A stretch of DNA of 9,158 nucleotides from Terriglobales bacterium (GCA_030150795.1 JASLFF010000708.1:1-9158), one strand, 5' to 3'. Shown: positions 1-7,352, counted from the first letter of the stretch. Translations and numbers: made by a program. The notes: a model not told the origin generated them from the sequence alone.

Positions 1-578
1 ATGATAGGCACTCGCCAGAAAATGCTTTGGCTGTAACGGCGTTTAATTGCCGTCCACACGGATGAGTAGAGGTCCTGGTGATTATAGAGCGCGATGAACA
101 ATGTGCCTTGTGGCGCTACAGGGCGAATCGCATTCTCGAGCGCCAGCCACATGTTGCCTGTGTGGTGCAGTACTCCCCAGGAATAAACCACGTCAAATTT
201 TCCCAGGCGATCAAGATAACCGGCATCCAGGACGCTGCCCTGCTCGATTGTCCAATTACCGGCCTGTTGAAAATAGCGCCGTCTCAACTCCTGGGCACAG
301 GCCACACTGTTTGGATCATAGTCGAAGGAGTGCACTCTGGCCGCTCCCAGCCGCATTGCGGCCAGCGAGAAAAGACCGCTGCCGGAACCAATATCGATGA
401 ACGACTTACCCCGCAGGTCCTCAACCTGAAGCATGTTGCGGAGAGAGTTTTCCGCTTCAATGATCCGCTCATCGTTCAGGACTTTTAGAAAGCGCTGCCA
501 ATTCTTTCCGAAAGCAAACCGGGTTTCAGAATTGCTGGTCGCGTTTTGAATTGCAGCTCCTGCAGGTGCAGTTGACAT
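1..578 (-). CDS. Class I SAM-dependent methyltransferase, 3' end missing (window edge)
   Basis: The reading frame is open from an ATG at 578 down to the window edge, giving 192 residues of the N-terminal part. The Rossmann-fold SAM-binding motif I is DIGSGSG at about residues 62-68. It is followed by an acidic SFDYDP stretch (about 84-89) for the ribose, GSVLD (114-118), FDVVYSWGVLHHTG (128-141, motif II/post-II region) and PQGTLFIALYN (156-166). This is the Methyltransf_25/11/12 type of fold. The start is supported by AGAGGTAGG at 583-591. It lies 35 bases downstream of the flippase gene on the same strand, so co-transcription is likely. In such a locus it probably methylates a sugar or a lipid-linked glycan in the cytoplasm, but the substrate cannot be read from sequence. 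The fold call is secure and the substrate is unknown. Confidence 0.9.
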   Translation of the reverse strand, partial: MSTAPAGAAIQNATSNSETRFAFGKNWQRFLKVLNDERIIEAENSLRNMLQVEDLRGKSFIDIGSGSGLFSLAAMRLGAARVHSFDYDPNSVACAQELRRRYFQQAGNWTIEQGSVLDAGYLDRLGKFDVVYSWGVLHHTGNMWLALENAIRPVAPQGTLFIALYNHQDLYSSVWTAIKRRYSQSIFWRVPI

Positions 579-613
579 CAATCCTACCTCTGGATATTCA
601 AGCTCAAGATAAA

Positions 614-2092
614 TTACCGCGCAACCCCCGCTCCCAGAGAGATCGCCGCATCGAAGTTCCTTTTGCGCAACAACCTCACAGACAGCGTGCCGAGAATGAC
701 AAAGGCGACTACATAAACCAACGACGTTGACAAGGCAATCCCGGCGATGCCCATTTTTCTCATCAGAATGAGGTTCAACGAAATGTCCAACACCAGACTG
801 ATTGCGGAACCGTACATCAGCACGTCATTCCGCCGGATGGAGGAAAGGAACCTTACAAACAACATACCGCACATATAAAACGGGACTTGGATGAAATAGC
901 ACATCTGCACACGGCTCACCAGATCGGTATCCAATGCGTTAAAGGCCCCTCGCTGAAAAATGAGCCGGATCAGAGGATGTGAGAGGGCCATTAGCAGCAG
1001 CGTAAGAGGCACGGAGGCAGCGAGGGTAAGGACGGTATAGCGCTTGAGGGTGTGGCGGCATCCATTCCAGTCATGCTCGGCTACCATGTGGGAAAAATAA
1101 GGCAACGTGGCGGTAGCGAGAGCAGTAGATCCAGTAGCCACAATCAAACCGACAATCTTGTTGGCATAGCTCAAGGCAGCAACGCTGCCGGATGGAAGCA
1201 TGGCAGCCATGGCCTGATCTATCACAGTGGTGCTACACATCAGTACTGAACCGGCAAGTACCGGGGCATATTGCCGCAGAACCGAGCGAACATCGGCATC
1301 AAGACCATTCCAGCGCAAACGGAATCGAATTCCGCAGGCCTTCAGTACGCGCAAAAGAATGGCTGCTTCAAAAAATCCGCCGACTACAACTCCAATTGCC
1401 AGAGGAAAAACACTCCATGATTTCGGCGCTGCCAGAATCGCGGCTATGGTAAGCAATGGCGTAACCATGGGGACAAGCGCCGGCAGAGCAAATTTCTTAT
1501 AGGCGCTGAGCGCCCCCGACACAAAAGTGGCCAGCCCGCTGAAAACCAAGTAGGGCAACAGACAGTAAAGAACCTGGCGGGTAAGCAGCAATTTACCGGG
1601 TGAAAAACTGGATCCGAGAATGCGAAGATAGAAAGGCGCGAAGAAACCAAGCAGCGCAGCAATCAGTACTAAGACTGACATGCTGAGAAACATCACGCTG
1701 GAGAGCAACTTCTGTTCGGCTTGAGCTCCGCGATTCTTTTTAGCCTCAACCAGAACCGGTATCAGCGCTGATCCCAGCGAACTCATCACAAGCGCAAGCA
1801 CGAATGAGGGAATCAAAAATGCAATAAGAAATGCATCCAGGGCATCACTGCGGCCAAACACATGGGCCACAACAAGGTCCTTCAATACTGCTCCGCTCTT
1901 CGCCACGGTACTGACCAGCCCAATCGTTATAGCAGCGCGGAATATCTTGCGATTGGTGGAGTCCTGCCTGTCCTTTCGAAATGCCTGCATCTTGAGCTTC
2001 GCTAACGGACCGCTCTGGCGCGACAGGGAGGAGCCCCTGCCGTTTGATGATGGCATTGGCAATGTGGTCTCAATCTTCTCTTGTTGGGCCAT
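614..2092 (-). CDS. MurJ/MOP-superfamily polysaccharide (lipid-linked oligosaccharide) flippase
   Basis: This 492-residue integral membrane protein has a string of hydrophobic segments consistent with about 14 helices, close to the roughly 510 residues of E. coli MurJ. MurJ-type signatures are visible: VVAHVFGRSDALDAFLIAF (about 74-92), ALSYANKI (306-313) and RLIFQRGAF (376-384). Family members flip undecaprenyl-linked glycans across the inner membrane. Next to a Wzy-like polymerase, a Wzx-like role in polymer export is more likely than lipid II flipping. By alignment from memory, cavity arginines of E. coli MurJ are replaced (R18 by K65, R24 by K71, R52 by L99, R270 by K312). A 48-residue polar N-terminal extension precedes helix 1. 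The start at 2092 has only a weak upstream GAGAAA; no better in-frame start is seen. It is first in a two-gene unit with the methyltransferase ending at the window edge. Confidence 0.88.
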   Translation of the reverse strand: MAQQEKIETTLPMPSSNGRGSSLSRQSGPLAKLKMQAFRKDRQDSTNRKIFRAAITIGLVSTVAKSGAVLKDLVVAHVFGRSDALDAFLIAFLIPSFVLALVMSSLGSALIPVLVEAKKNRGAQAEQKLLSSVMFLSMSVLVLIAALLGFFAPFYLRILGSSFSPGKLLLTRQVLYCLLPYLVFSGLATFVSGALSAYKKFALPALVPMVTPLLTIAAILAAPKSWSVFPLAIGVVVGGFFEAAILLRVLKACGIRFRLRWNGLDADVRSVLRQYAPVLAGSVLMCSTTVIDQAMAAMLPSGSVAALSYANKIVGLIVATGSTALATATLPYFSHMVAEHDWNGCRHTLKRYTVLTLAASVPLTLLLMALSHPLIRLIFQRGAFNALDTDLVSRVQMCYFIQVPFYMCGMLFVRFLSSIRRNDVLMYGSAISLVLDISLNLILMRKMGIAGIALSTSLVYVVAFVILGTLSVRLLRKRNFDAAISLGAGVAR

Positions 2093-2211
2093 AAGCGGTC
2101 AGGTTTTCTCAATTGTAAGTGCTGGGCCGATATTGCTGCATAAGAAAGATAGCTTAGCCCTCAGGAAAGTTCTTTTAGAGAAGACATAAGTAATTCCATT
2201 TCTTTCATTTG

Positions 2212-2228
2212 TAGTTGATGATCAACTA
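2212..2228. promoter_or_regulatory. Perfect 17-bp palindrome, operator-like
   Basis: TAGTTGAT, a single central G, then ATCAACTA: two perfect 8-bp arms. It lies in the divergent spacer between the flippase (start 2092) and the methyltransferase (start 2244). It overlaps a -10-like TAGAAT at 2227-2232 on the plus strand. Size and symmetry resemble binding sites of dimeric repressors. As RNA it could also form a 6-bp stem with a 5-base loop. No regulator gene is in the window, so the binder is unknown. Confidence 0.5.
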
Positions 2229-2243
2229 GAATGTGATTCCCCT

Positions 2244-3236
2244 TTGAACTCCCTGAGCAGCGGGATTGAATTCGGGAAGAAATGGGAGAAAAGCGACAAA
2301 GTGTCCGGCACGACAGCCCTAATCCGAACAAAGATAAAGTCATCCCTGGGCAGCAGCTTTTGGCTCCGTTACGCCGCGTTGGCCCCTTACCGCACTTTGT
2401 GCTCGCTTGGGATCTCCATGGGGGGAACGACATCTTCCGGCCACCATTCCGACGTGGCCGAAACATCCAAATACGTTGATCGCATTTTCAATGAGTACAA
2501 GTTTTACTCCGGAGTCGAACACTTTTATGGACGTGCCGCCGAGGTTGGTCCCGGCGATCTCAGCGGAGTGGGACTAAGGCTGCTGGGCGATGGCTGCGAT
2601 CACGTTGACCTTGCCGACCGTTTCAAGTCAAAGTCAGATCCCGCGGTGCAGGATGCAGTGAACAAGGCGATTCTTTCCAATTACCCCAAAATAAATCTGG
2701 CGGAATTCTCCCGGCATTACGGGGAATCAGCGGCGGCCGAGACATTTTTCCACGCGAACAAGGGTTATGACTTTATCATTTCGTGTGCTGTCCTGGAGCA
2801 CGTTTACGATCCCATAGGTGCGCTACAGGCAATGCATGGGGCATTGAACCCTGGCGGCACGATGGTCCATATTGTGGACTGCCGCGACCACGGCCAGTTT
2901 TCTGACAAGATGCACGACCTTAGCTTCCTGCGTCTTCCTAAACTGCTCTACCGGCCTCTTGGCGCATCGGGGGGGCCAAACCGGATCCGCTGCTCGGCCT
3001 ATGTAAATGCTGTAAAAGCCATGGGCATAGGCCACAAGGTTTATGTGACAGCTCTGGCCGGTGTCCCTGAACTGCTGCCGCTTGGCACCACATGGGACGA
3101 CATTTCGCCGGAACTGCTCACGCGGTCACGGCAATACGTGGCTGAGATCAGGAACAAGCTGGCAAAGCCTTTTAGAGCAATGAGCGATAGCGATCTCATA
3201 ATTGCAGGATTCACATTGGTGGCGAGGACTTCGTAG
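2244..3236 (+). CDS. Class I SAM-dependent methyltransferase (polysaccharide locus type)
   Basis: The product is 330 residues from a TTG at 2244. SAM-binding motif I is AEVGPGD (about 99-105), followed by D122, YDFIISCAVLEHVYDP (175-190) and LNPGGTMVHIVDCRDH (201-216). The C-terminal half with NRIRCSAY (246-253) resembles methyltransferases common in polysaccharide clusters. The first 70 or so residues lie outside the catalytic fold. The start is uncertain. No ATG or GTG lies between the upstream in-frame stop at 2187 and the TTG, and the TTG has no Shine-Dalgarno. A GTG at 2301 follows GGGAGAA by about ten bases, and an ATG at 2418 (residue 59) is also possible. It is divergent from the flippase and convergent with the polymerase (30-bp gap), so it is probably a single-gene unit. 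The substrate is unknown, probably a sugar hydroxyl or carboxyl. Confidence 0.85.
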   Translation: MNSLSSGIEFGKKWEKSDKVSGTTALIRTKIKSSLGSSFWLRYAALAPYRTLCSLGISMGGTTSSGHHSDVAETSKYVDRIFNEYKFYSGVEHFYGRAAEVGPGDLSGVGLRLLGDGCDHVDLADRFKSKSDPAVQDAVNKAILSNYPKINLAEFSRHYGESAAAETFFHANKGYDFIISCAVLEHVYDPIGALQAMHGALNPGGTMVHIVDCRDHGQFSDKMHDLSFLRLPKLLYRPLGASGGPNRIRCSAYVNAVKAMGIGHKVYVTALAGVPELLPLGTTWDDISPELLTRSRQYVAEIRNKLAKPFRAMSDSDLIIAGFTLVARTS

Positions 3237-3266
3237 AGTCCAGGACGGCTTCATGAATAAATAGGT

Positions 3267-4520
3267 TTAGCTGGATCGGGCTGCCAGATCTGACGACGAT
3301 ACCCTCCAAGCGAACCGCCGGAACTGCGCCCAACGTTCGGGAAGGCGATAGACCATCCAGGAAACTACACAAACTTTCAGCAGATAATAAATCATTGAAA
3401 CAAAATACTCGGTGAATATGCTGAATACTACCGAGAAAACGAGCGTTGCATACAAGAACACGAACATATGCGACTTTGCGAGCGCTCTCTTATAAATCCA
3501 CGCAACAATAAAACCAAGTGCGGCTACAGTGAGTAGCATTCCGATGTAACCGAAATTCAGATACGACCAAAACATCGTATAGACATTGTCCTGAAATCCG
3601 TCAGGGCCGATATTCACGAAATCAGCGACCTCAGGGATATCGGCCTGCCCTCCGAGTCGCCGTATAACTCGGAGAATCGTTACGTAAATAGGATTGAATT
3701 GAGGAATGATGTTGGGCTGTCTGACAACGCGGTCGAAGCCGACCAGACCTCCTGATCCGTAAAGGATAAACATCCGAAAAATTGAGCCTACGTTCCCTGA
3801 AAAAGATCCTCCGCCGAGGTGAACATAAAACTCCACAATGGTCGCTACGCCGATCATGATTGAACCCATGACCATGAGCAGCTTCCACCTGAAACGCCGG
3901 GTCCGAATCCAATCGATACAAATCAAGGAAATAACGAGCATCAGCGGCCCAGATTTTTGTCCGGTAACCCCACACATTATCAGCGCCACCGTAATAGCCA
4001 GAATTGACCGCCGGGGGTGCTTGTCTCGCTCCCAGAACGCCATCATCGCAATGATGCGCGATAGCTCGGAAATGGTGCCGAAGAAGGTAAACGCTGCGCT
4101 CTTACCCATCATTTCCTGGGTGGCTGCCCTGATCAAAAGCAAAAATGGCGAGCCCTCGCCTTCACTGGCCAAAGTTGAAAGCCAATGATAGTAGAACGGC
4201 GCGATGATCAGAACAATGGAGAGCAGTACTGTGATGATTCGATTCGAGCTTGCCTGGAATTCAGCCGACCGAACGGGCGGGCTTGTTGCAGGCAGAATGG
4301 CAAGCCAGCATCCAATTGAAAATGCGAAGACGCCACATAGAAAAATGACGAGCGTTTGCGGAAGTACCGGATAAAACAGGTCGCCTGAAACCGCGAGCAA
4401 TGCAAGGGCCAGCGTCCATACCGCGCTAAAAACGAGTGCAGGATAAAGAAGGGCTTTCCCGGCAAATTTGTAATTGATGGCCGTCAACAAACACAGTGCC
4501 AGGATTGTAAGAGCTAGCAT
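3267..4520 (-). CDS. Wzy-like oligosaccharide repeat-unit polymerase
   Basis: This 417-residue, very hydrophobic protein has roughly 10-12 membrane segments and a basic cytoplasmic C-terminal tail. Polymerase-like features are GQKSG after a membrane segment (187-191), YGSGGLVGFDRVV (254-266) at the start of a long polar, probably periplasmic loop (about 254-311), and NVYTMFWSYLNFGYIG (312-327). These patterns occur in Wzy and related polymerases, which join lipid-linked repeat units on the periplasmic face. Wzy proteins diverge strongly, so the call rests on topology, length and context. An O-antigen ligase-type protein is the main alternative. The ATG at 4520 has no Shine-Dalgarno, and an extended -10 candidate ends 11 bases upstream, which would suit a nearly leaderless message. 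It is transcribed alone, convergent with the methyltransferase at 2244-3236. Confidence 0.8.
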   Translation of the reverse strand: MLALTILALCLLTAINYKFAGKALLYPALVFSAVWTLALALLAVSGDLFYPVLPQTLVIFLCGVFAFSIGCWLAILPATSPPVRSAEFQASSNRIITVLLSIVLIIAPFYYHWLSTLASEGEGSPFLLLIRAATQEMMGKSAAFTFFGTISELSRIIAMMAFWERDKHPRRSILAITVALIMCGVTGQKSGPLMLVISLICIDWIRTRRFRWKLLMVMGSIMIGVATIVEFYVHLGGGSFSGNVGSIFRMFILYGSGGLVGFDRVVRQPNIIPQFNPIYVTILRVIRRLGGQADIPEVADFVNIGPDGFQDNVYTMFWSYLNFGYIGMLLTVAALGFIVAWIYKRALAKSHMFVFLYATLVFSVVFSIFTEYFVSMIYYLLKVCVVSWMVYRLPERWAQFRRFAWRVSSSDLAARSS

Positions 4521-4531
4521 CTAATGAAATG

Positions 4532-4540
4532 ATTTTAGCA
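4532..4540 (-). promoter_or_regulatory. Candidate extended -10 promoter for the polymerase gene
   Basis: On the minus strand the sequence reads TGCTAAAAT, that is TG, one base, then TAAAAT (5 of 6 to TATAAT). No good -35 lies 17 bases upstream, as is usual for extended -10 promoters. The hexamer ends 11 bases before the ATG at 4520, predicting a leader of only a few bases. This agrees with the missing Shine-Dalgarno. Confidence 0.35.
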
Positions 4541-4573
4541 AACCAGTTGTCGAGTAGTACCTAACCAATTTCT

Positions 4574-4603
4574 TTGCAACCGTTTGTACTTTGGCCGTAT
4601 AAC
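4574..4603 (+). promoter_or_regulatory. Candidate sigma-70-type promoter for the secreted beta-helix gene
   Basis: TTGCAA at 4574-4579 (4 of 6 to TTGACA), an 18-base spacer, and TATAAC at 4598-4603 (5 of 6 to TATAAT). Transcription would begin near 4610, about 30 bases before the ATG at 4640. This argues against translation from the TTG at 4574, which would sit inside the -35 box. Confidence 0.5.
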
Positions 4604-4639
4604 TTTTGTTGCGTATCTTTAGATCGCTGGACCGCGAAT

Positions 4640-6058
4640 ATGCCAAACTCTCCATGGAACTGCAGGAAACGCCTTCACAAGATTTCATTGAGGTTCGCTG
4701 CCATTGCCGCCTGCTTAGTCCTTTCGGCACGGGTGGGAAGATCGCAGACAGCACACTCACCGATTTTGCGCGCCTGCGATGCGAGCACTTATAAAGGAGG
4801 CGATGCCGGATCACAAATCAATGCCGCCGAGGCGGATGCAAATTGCGACTCCGTTGATGCCAGCAAATTCACAAAGCCCGCGGCAGCCGCGACCATCAAG
4901 GCCCTCAAGCCACTTATCTTGGGAGCTTACACTCTTACTACGGGCGGAGATCCCGGCATCGTTTTAGGGACGCATTCCCGTTTGGAAGGTCAAGGGAGAA
5001 ATTACACCGTCGTAACGACAACTTCACCAACCGCAGACATCATCAAGCTTTCCCCCGGAGCAAATTTTTCATATGTAGGGAGTTTGACAATTCAGGCAGC
5101 GGTGGAGCGTACGGGCGGCGCCGGCCTTCACGTACAGGGCGGCAATAGCGTTTTCCGCGAGATTTTGATAAACCCCGTTTGGAACGGAATTGCGCTGGAT
5201 GTTCACGGATCCGCCGGCAACAACGAGTTCGAATCAATTCAGATCAGCAGTGGCGTGGGTGGTCTCCCCGGACAGGGCCACGGTAACGCGTGGAATTGCG
5301 GGATTCTTAACGGCGGAATCCCCAAAGGAACCGTTGCCTCGAACGCATTCAGTCGTATCAAAATTGTCAGCACCGGGCCAGCTTTCCACGATGCCATGGT
5401 CTGCATTCTCGATGGCAGTGATTCAATCACATTCAGCGATTCCCAGTTCGTGGCGAATGTGGGAGGATCCGACGCTGTGGCGGTCCATTTTGAGCGCATT
5501 GCAAATGGCAATGCGCCCTCCTGGATAAAATTCACAGGCAGCTATTTCGAGAGCGGACCAACGAAGAATGCAATTGTTATAGATTCTGTTCTGACAGTGG
5601 ATTTTGATAATTGCTTTGAGGCCAGCAGCCTGCGGGGCATGCTGATAAATGCAGGCACGCGCGTTGCGTGGCGAGGCGGCCAGTTCTACAACAATCGACA
5701 GGAGGCAGTACGGTTGACCGCCGCCGAAGACTTTGATTTATCCGAGGCCAGAATTGGCAATAATAGCCAAGAATCGGCCAATACTTTTGACGATGTTTCT
5801 ATTAGTGCCGGAGTCTCAACTTTCAAGATTACGGACAATACGTTTAAGGCAATTCTCTCAACCAGGGTTCTTCCAAAGTGGAACATAGGCATCGGTGCTG
5901 GAGCGTCTGACCATTACGTTGTTACAGGAAACATAATGCCAGGATTTTATTTAACAGGCGCAATTTCCGACGGTGGAACAGGCCCGCACAAGATGATTTG
6001 CAATCCGACTTCTGGAGGATGTGAATTGAAAATCTCAACGGGCAGCCCTGCACATTAA
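4640..6058 (+). CDS. Secreted right-handed beta-helix (pectate-lyase-like) protein
   Basis: The product is 472 residues from the ATG at 4640. The N terminus has a basic region (RKRLHK, 9-14) and a hydrophobic core (about 17-30), a Sec signal peptide whose cleavage site is not clear. After it come CDASTYKGGDAGSQINAA (about 46-63) and, further on, LEGQGRNYT. These resemble the pectate-lyase-3/GH28-related N-terminal region of beta-helix proteins. Many short strand-turn repeats follow (e.g. GLHVQGGNSVF, SNAFSRIKIVS, DNTFKAIL), as in a right-handed parallel beta-helix. Such proteins bind or cleave acidic polysaccharides; here a role in trimming or shaping the exported polymer is plausible. No catalytic triad could be assigned, so it may be structural. 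The frame is open upstream to a TTG at 4574, but that lies in a promoter candidate, so 4640 is preferred. It ends 23 bases from the convergent methyltransferase gene. Confidence 0.8.
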   Translation: MPNSPWNCRKRLHKISLRFAAIAACLVLSARVGRSQTAHSPILRACDASTYKGGDAGSQINAAEADANCDSVDASKFTKPAAAATIKALKPLILGAYTLTTGGDPGIVLGTHSRLEGQGRNYTVVTTTSPTADIIKLSPGANFSYVGSLTIQAAVERTGGAGLHVQGGNSVFREILINPVWNGIALDVHGSAGNNEFESIQISSGVGGLPGQGHGNAWNCGILNGGIPKGTVASNAFSRIKIVSTGPAFHDAMVCILDGSDSITFSDSQFVANVGGSDAVAVHFERIANGNAPSWIKFTGSYFESGPTKNAIVIDSVLTVDFDNCFEASSLRGMLINAGTRVAWRGGQFYNNRQEAVRLTAAEDFDLSEARIGNNSQESANTFDDVSISAGVSTFKITDNTFKAILSTRVLPKWNIGIGAGASDHYVVTGNIMPGFYLTGAISDGGTGPHKMICNPTSGGCELKISTGSPAH

Positions 6059-6081
6059 CGTTGCAGGCAGCTTGGCGGGGT

Positions 6082-6807
6082 CTAACGCCCATTCCCGCCC
6101 GAATCACTCGAGAGCAACACCATGGTTCCGAGCCGTCGCAACATCCAAGGTGTAAATAGAGGCAATCCGCGAAAGCGAATATATTCCTTTTCAATGCCAA
6201 TAGGTTTCAGGTTGTGGCGGGCAAAAGCTTCCATCACGTCCGCTTCACTGCGATAGAAGCAATACGAATTGAGCCAATGCTGAAAATCAGCGGCCCACTG
6301 GCGCCGGCTTTTGTCTTTTTTGAAATACCCGCGCCCAAGACAACGAAAAGCAAGCAGCCAGTAATAGCCAAAGCGCGAACGTGAAAACTTGTGCGCCAAA
6401 GGGACCCCGCAGTGCCCTTCCCGCAGGACTTCACTCGATGGAAACAAGGATAGCAGGCGACCTCCGGGCTTCAGCACCCGTCGAATTTCTGAAAGCGCCT
6501 TGTCGATATCCTCCACGTGCTCGAAAACCATGTTATTCACGATGCAATCGAAATGGGAGTCAGGAAAAGGAATCACATTGTCCCGCATTTCAAAAATGCG
6601 CGATCCGATGAGGTCAGCAGCCTCAGAGCGGGAGCCGTGCCCGCCTTCATAAAAGGTCTCGCAGCCATAGATATTGAGGCCTTGCTGTATTCCGGCGCGG
6701 ACGATCTGTCCCGCCCCGCATCCATAATCCAGCACTATTCCGTTCGGAGCGTTGTGCTGTGCGAAGTCCAGCACAAACCTGTAGTTTACGTGCAGGGGTG
6801 CGTTCAT
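6082..6807 (-). CDS. Class I SAM-dependent methyltransferase (Methyltransf_11 type)
   Basis: The product is 241 residues. Motif I is VLDYGCGAG (25-33), followed by E50 at the end of strand 2, FDCIVNNMVFEHV (86-98) and LKPGGRLLSLFP (112-123). The region after it, with EGHCGVPLAHKF (130-141) and a basic aromatic stretch (about 145-180), matches small methyltransferases I recall from polysaccharide clusters. The ATG overlaps the stop of the upstream secreted-protein gene as ATGA (6804-6807). No purine-rich Shine-Dalgarno precedes it, so translation is probably coupled to that gene. It is a cytoplasmic enzyme with unknown acceptor, probably a sugar or polyprenyl-linked glycan. It differs clearly in sequence from the other two methyltransferases in the window, so these are not recent duplicates. 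Confidence 0.88.
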   Translation of the reverse strand: MNAPLHVNYRFVLDFAQHNAPNGIVLDYGCGAGQIVRAGIQQGLNIYGCETFYEGGHGSRSEAADLIGSRIFEMRDNVIPFPDSHFDCIVNNMVFEHVEDIDKALSEIRRVLKPGGRLLSLFPSSEVLREGHCGVPLAHKFSRSRFGYYWLLAFRCLGRGYFKKDKSRRQWAADFQHWLNSYCFYRSEADVMEAFARHNLKPIGIEKEYIRFRGLPLFTPWMLRRLGTMVLLSSDSGGNGR

Positions 6808-7295
6808 AGTGGATCAGCGTCAGGAGACTTGATGCTTTTAATTGTAACCGACTGGAATTGGGGATCGTGGCCGGCTGCGCACAAAAAAATAAACTTCATC
6901 TGCCGGTCCCTGGTTTCGATTGCTAAAGAGCTCCCTGTCTTGTCCGAGTGGCCCGGTTCAAAAATAAACATCTCCGGCTGATGCAGGAACTCCGTAACAT
7001 TCAAAACGTCGCTGGGGTGCGGATACACGGTCACGCGCAGCACAGTATTACGGCCCTGAGACGGAGAGTAGCCCAACTCAGCGAAGACCATACGGTATCC
7101 GGTGCGGGAAGAAGGGTTCCATTGGCGTGTTGCTTTGTTCTTGATATCAGGCTCGCCAAAAACTTTGAGGGCTTCTGAAACATCCTTGTCCAAGGGAAGG
7201 CCATAGTACGTGCGCCAGGCCATGACTTGATCGGCGGTGAGAATGTTGTGCTGCGGAACCTGAAACAACACCAACAACAGGGCAAGAACTTTCAT
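6804..7295 (-). CDS. Small secreted or membrane-anchored protein of unknown function
   Basis: The product is 163 residues from the ATG at 7295. It begins MKVLALLLVLFQV, a short, weakly charged signal sequence or N-terminal anchor without a clear AXA site. The mature part is soluble. It contains LPLDKDVSEALKVFGEPD (about residues 33-50), which recalls the helix of small BamE/SmpA-like envelope proteins, but I do not claim homology. After this come alternating polar and hydrophobic stretches suggesting beta strands (e.g. TGYRMVFAELGY, VLRVTVYPHP, MKFIFLCAAG). The frame runs upstream to a TTG at 7346, but that would bury the hydrophobic segment, so the ATG is preferred. The gene overlaps the next methyltransferase by 4 bases and lies 74 bases after the beta-helix gene, with a strong hairpin between them. 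The function is not recognised. Confidence 0.75.
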   Translation of the reverse strand: MKVLALLLVLFQVPQHNILTADQVMAWRTYYGLPLDKDVSEALKVFGEPDIKNKATRQWNPSSRTGYRMVFAELGYSPSQGRNTVLRVTVYPHPSDVLNVTEFLHQPEMFIFEPGHSDKTGSSLAIETRDRQMKFIFLCAAGHDPQFQSVTIKSIKSPDADPL

Positions 7296-7308
7296 AATCC
7301 ATAAGATT

Positions 7309-7341
7309 TCCCGCTCAAACCACAGGACGGCTTGAGCGGGA
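7309..7341 (-). promoter_or_regulatory. Strong intergenic hairpin covering the translation-start region of the 7295 gene
   Basis: Arms TCCCGCTCAA and TTGAGCGGGA (7332-7341 and 7309-7318 on the minus strand) pair perfectly over 10 bp. In the minus-strand RNA three further pairs (one G-U, two C-G) close a 7-base loop. The plus-strand RNA would have an A-C mismatch there, so the fold favours the transcribed strand. The 3' arm includes GAGCGGGA, the only purine-rich tract near the ATG at 7295. No U-run follows, so it is not a classical terminator. Confidence 0.5.
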
Positions 7342-7352
7342 CTCAAAAACCT

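Noticed and set aside
78..488. Plus-strand open frame of 136 codons.
   Set aside because: It is antisense to the methyltransferase on the minus strand, whose SAM-binding motifs are unmistakable.
3241..3251. An 11-base sequence CAGGACGGCTT repeated at 7323-7333, both between genes.
   Set aside because: Several 11-base matches are expected by chance in 9 kb, and the surrounding bases do not match.
4574..4576. TTG as a start codon for the beta-helix gene.
   Set aside because: It lies in the -35 hexamer of the best promoter candidate, and the extra 22 residues would precede an otherwise normal signal peptide.
4793..4805. AAAGGAGGCGATG inside the beta-helix gene, an apparently perfect Shine-Dalgarno with an ATG.
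   Set aside because: The spacing is only about two bases and the ATG is out of frame with the gene. The bases encode YKGGDA of the conserved N-terminal motif.
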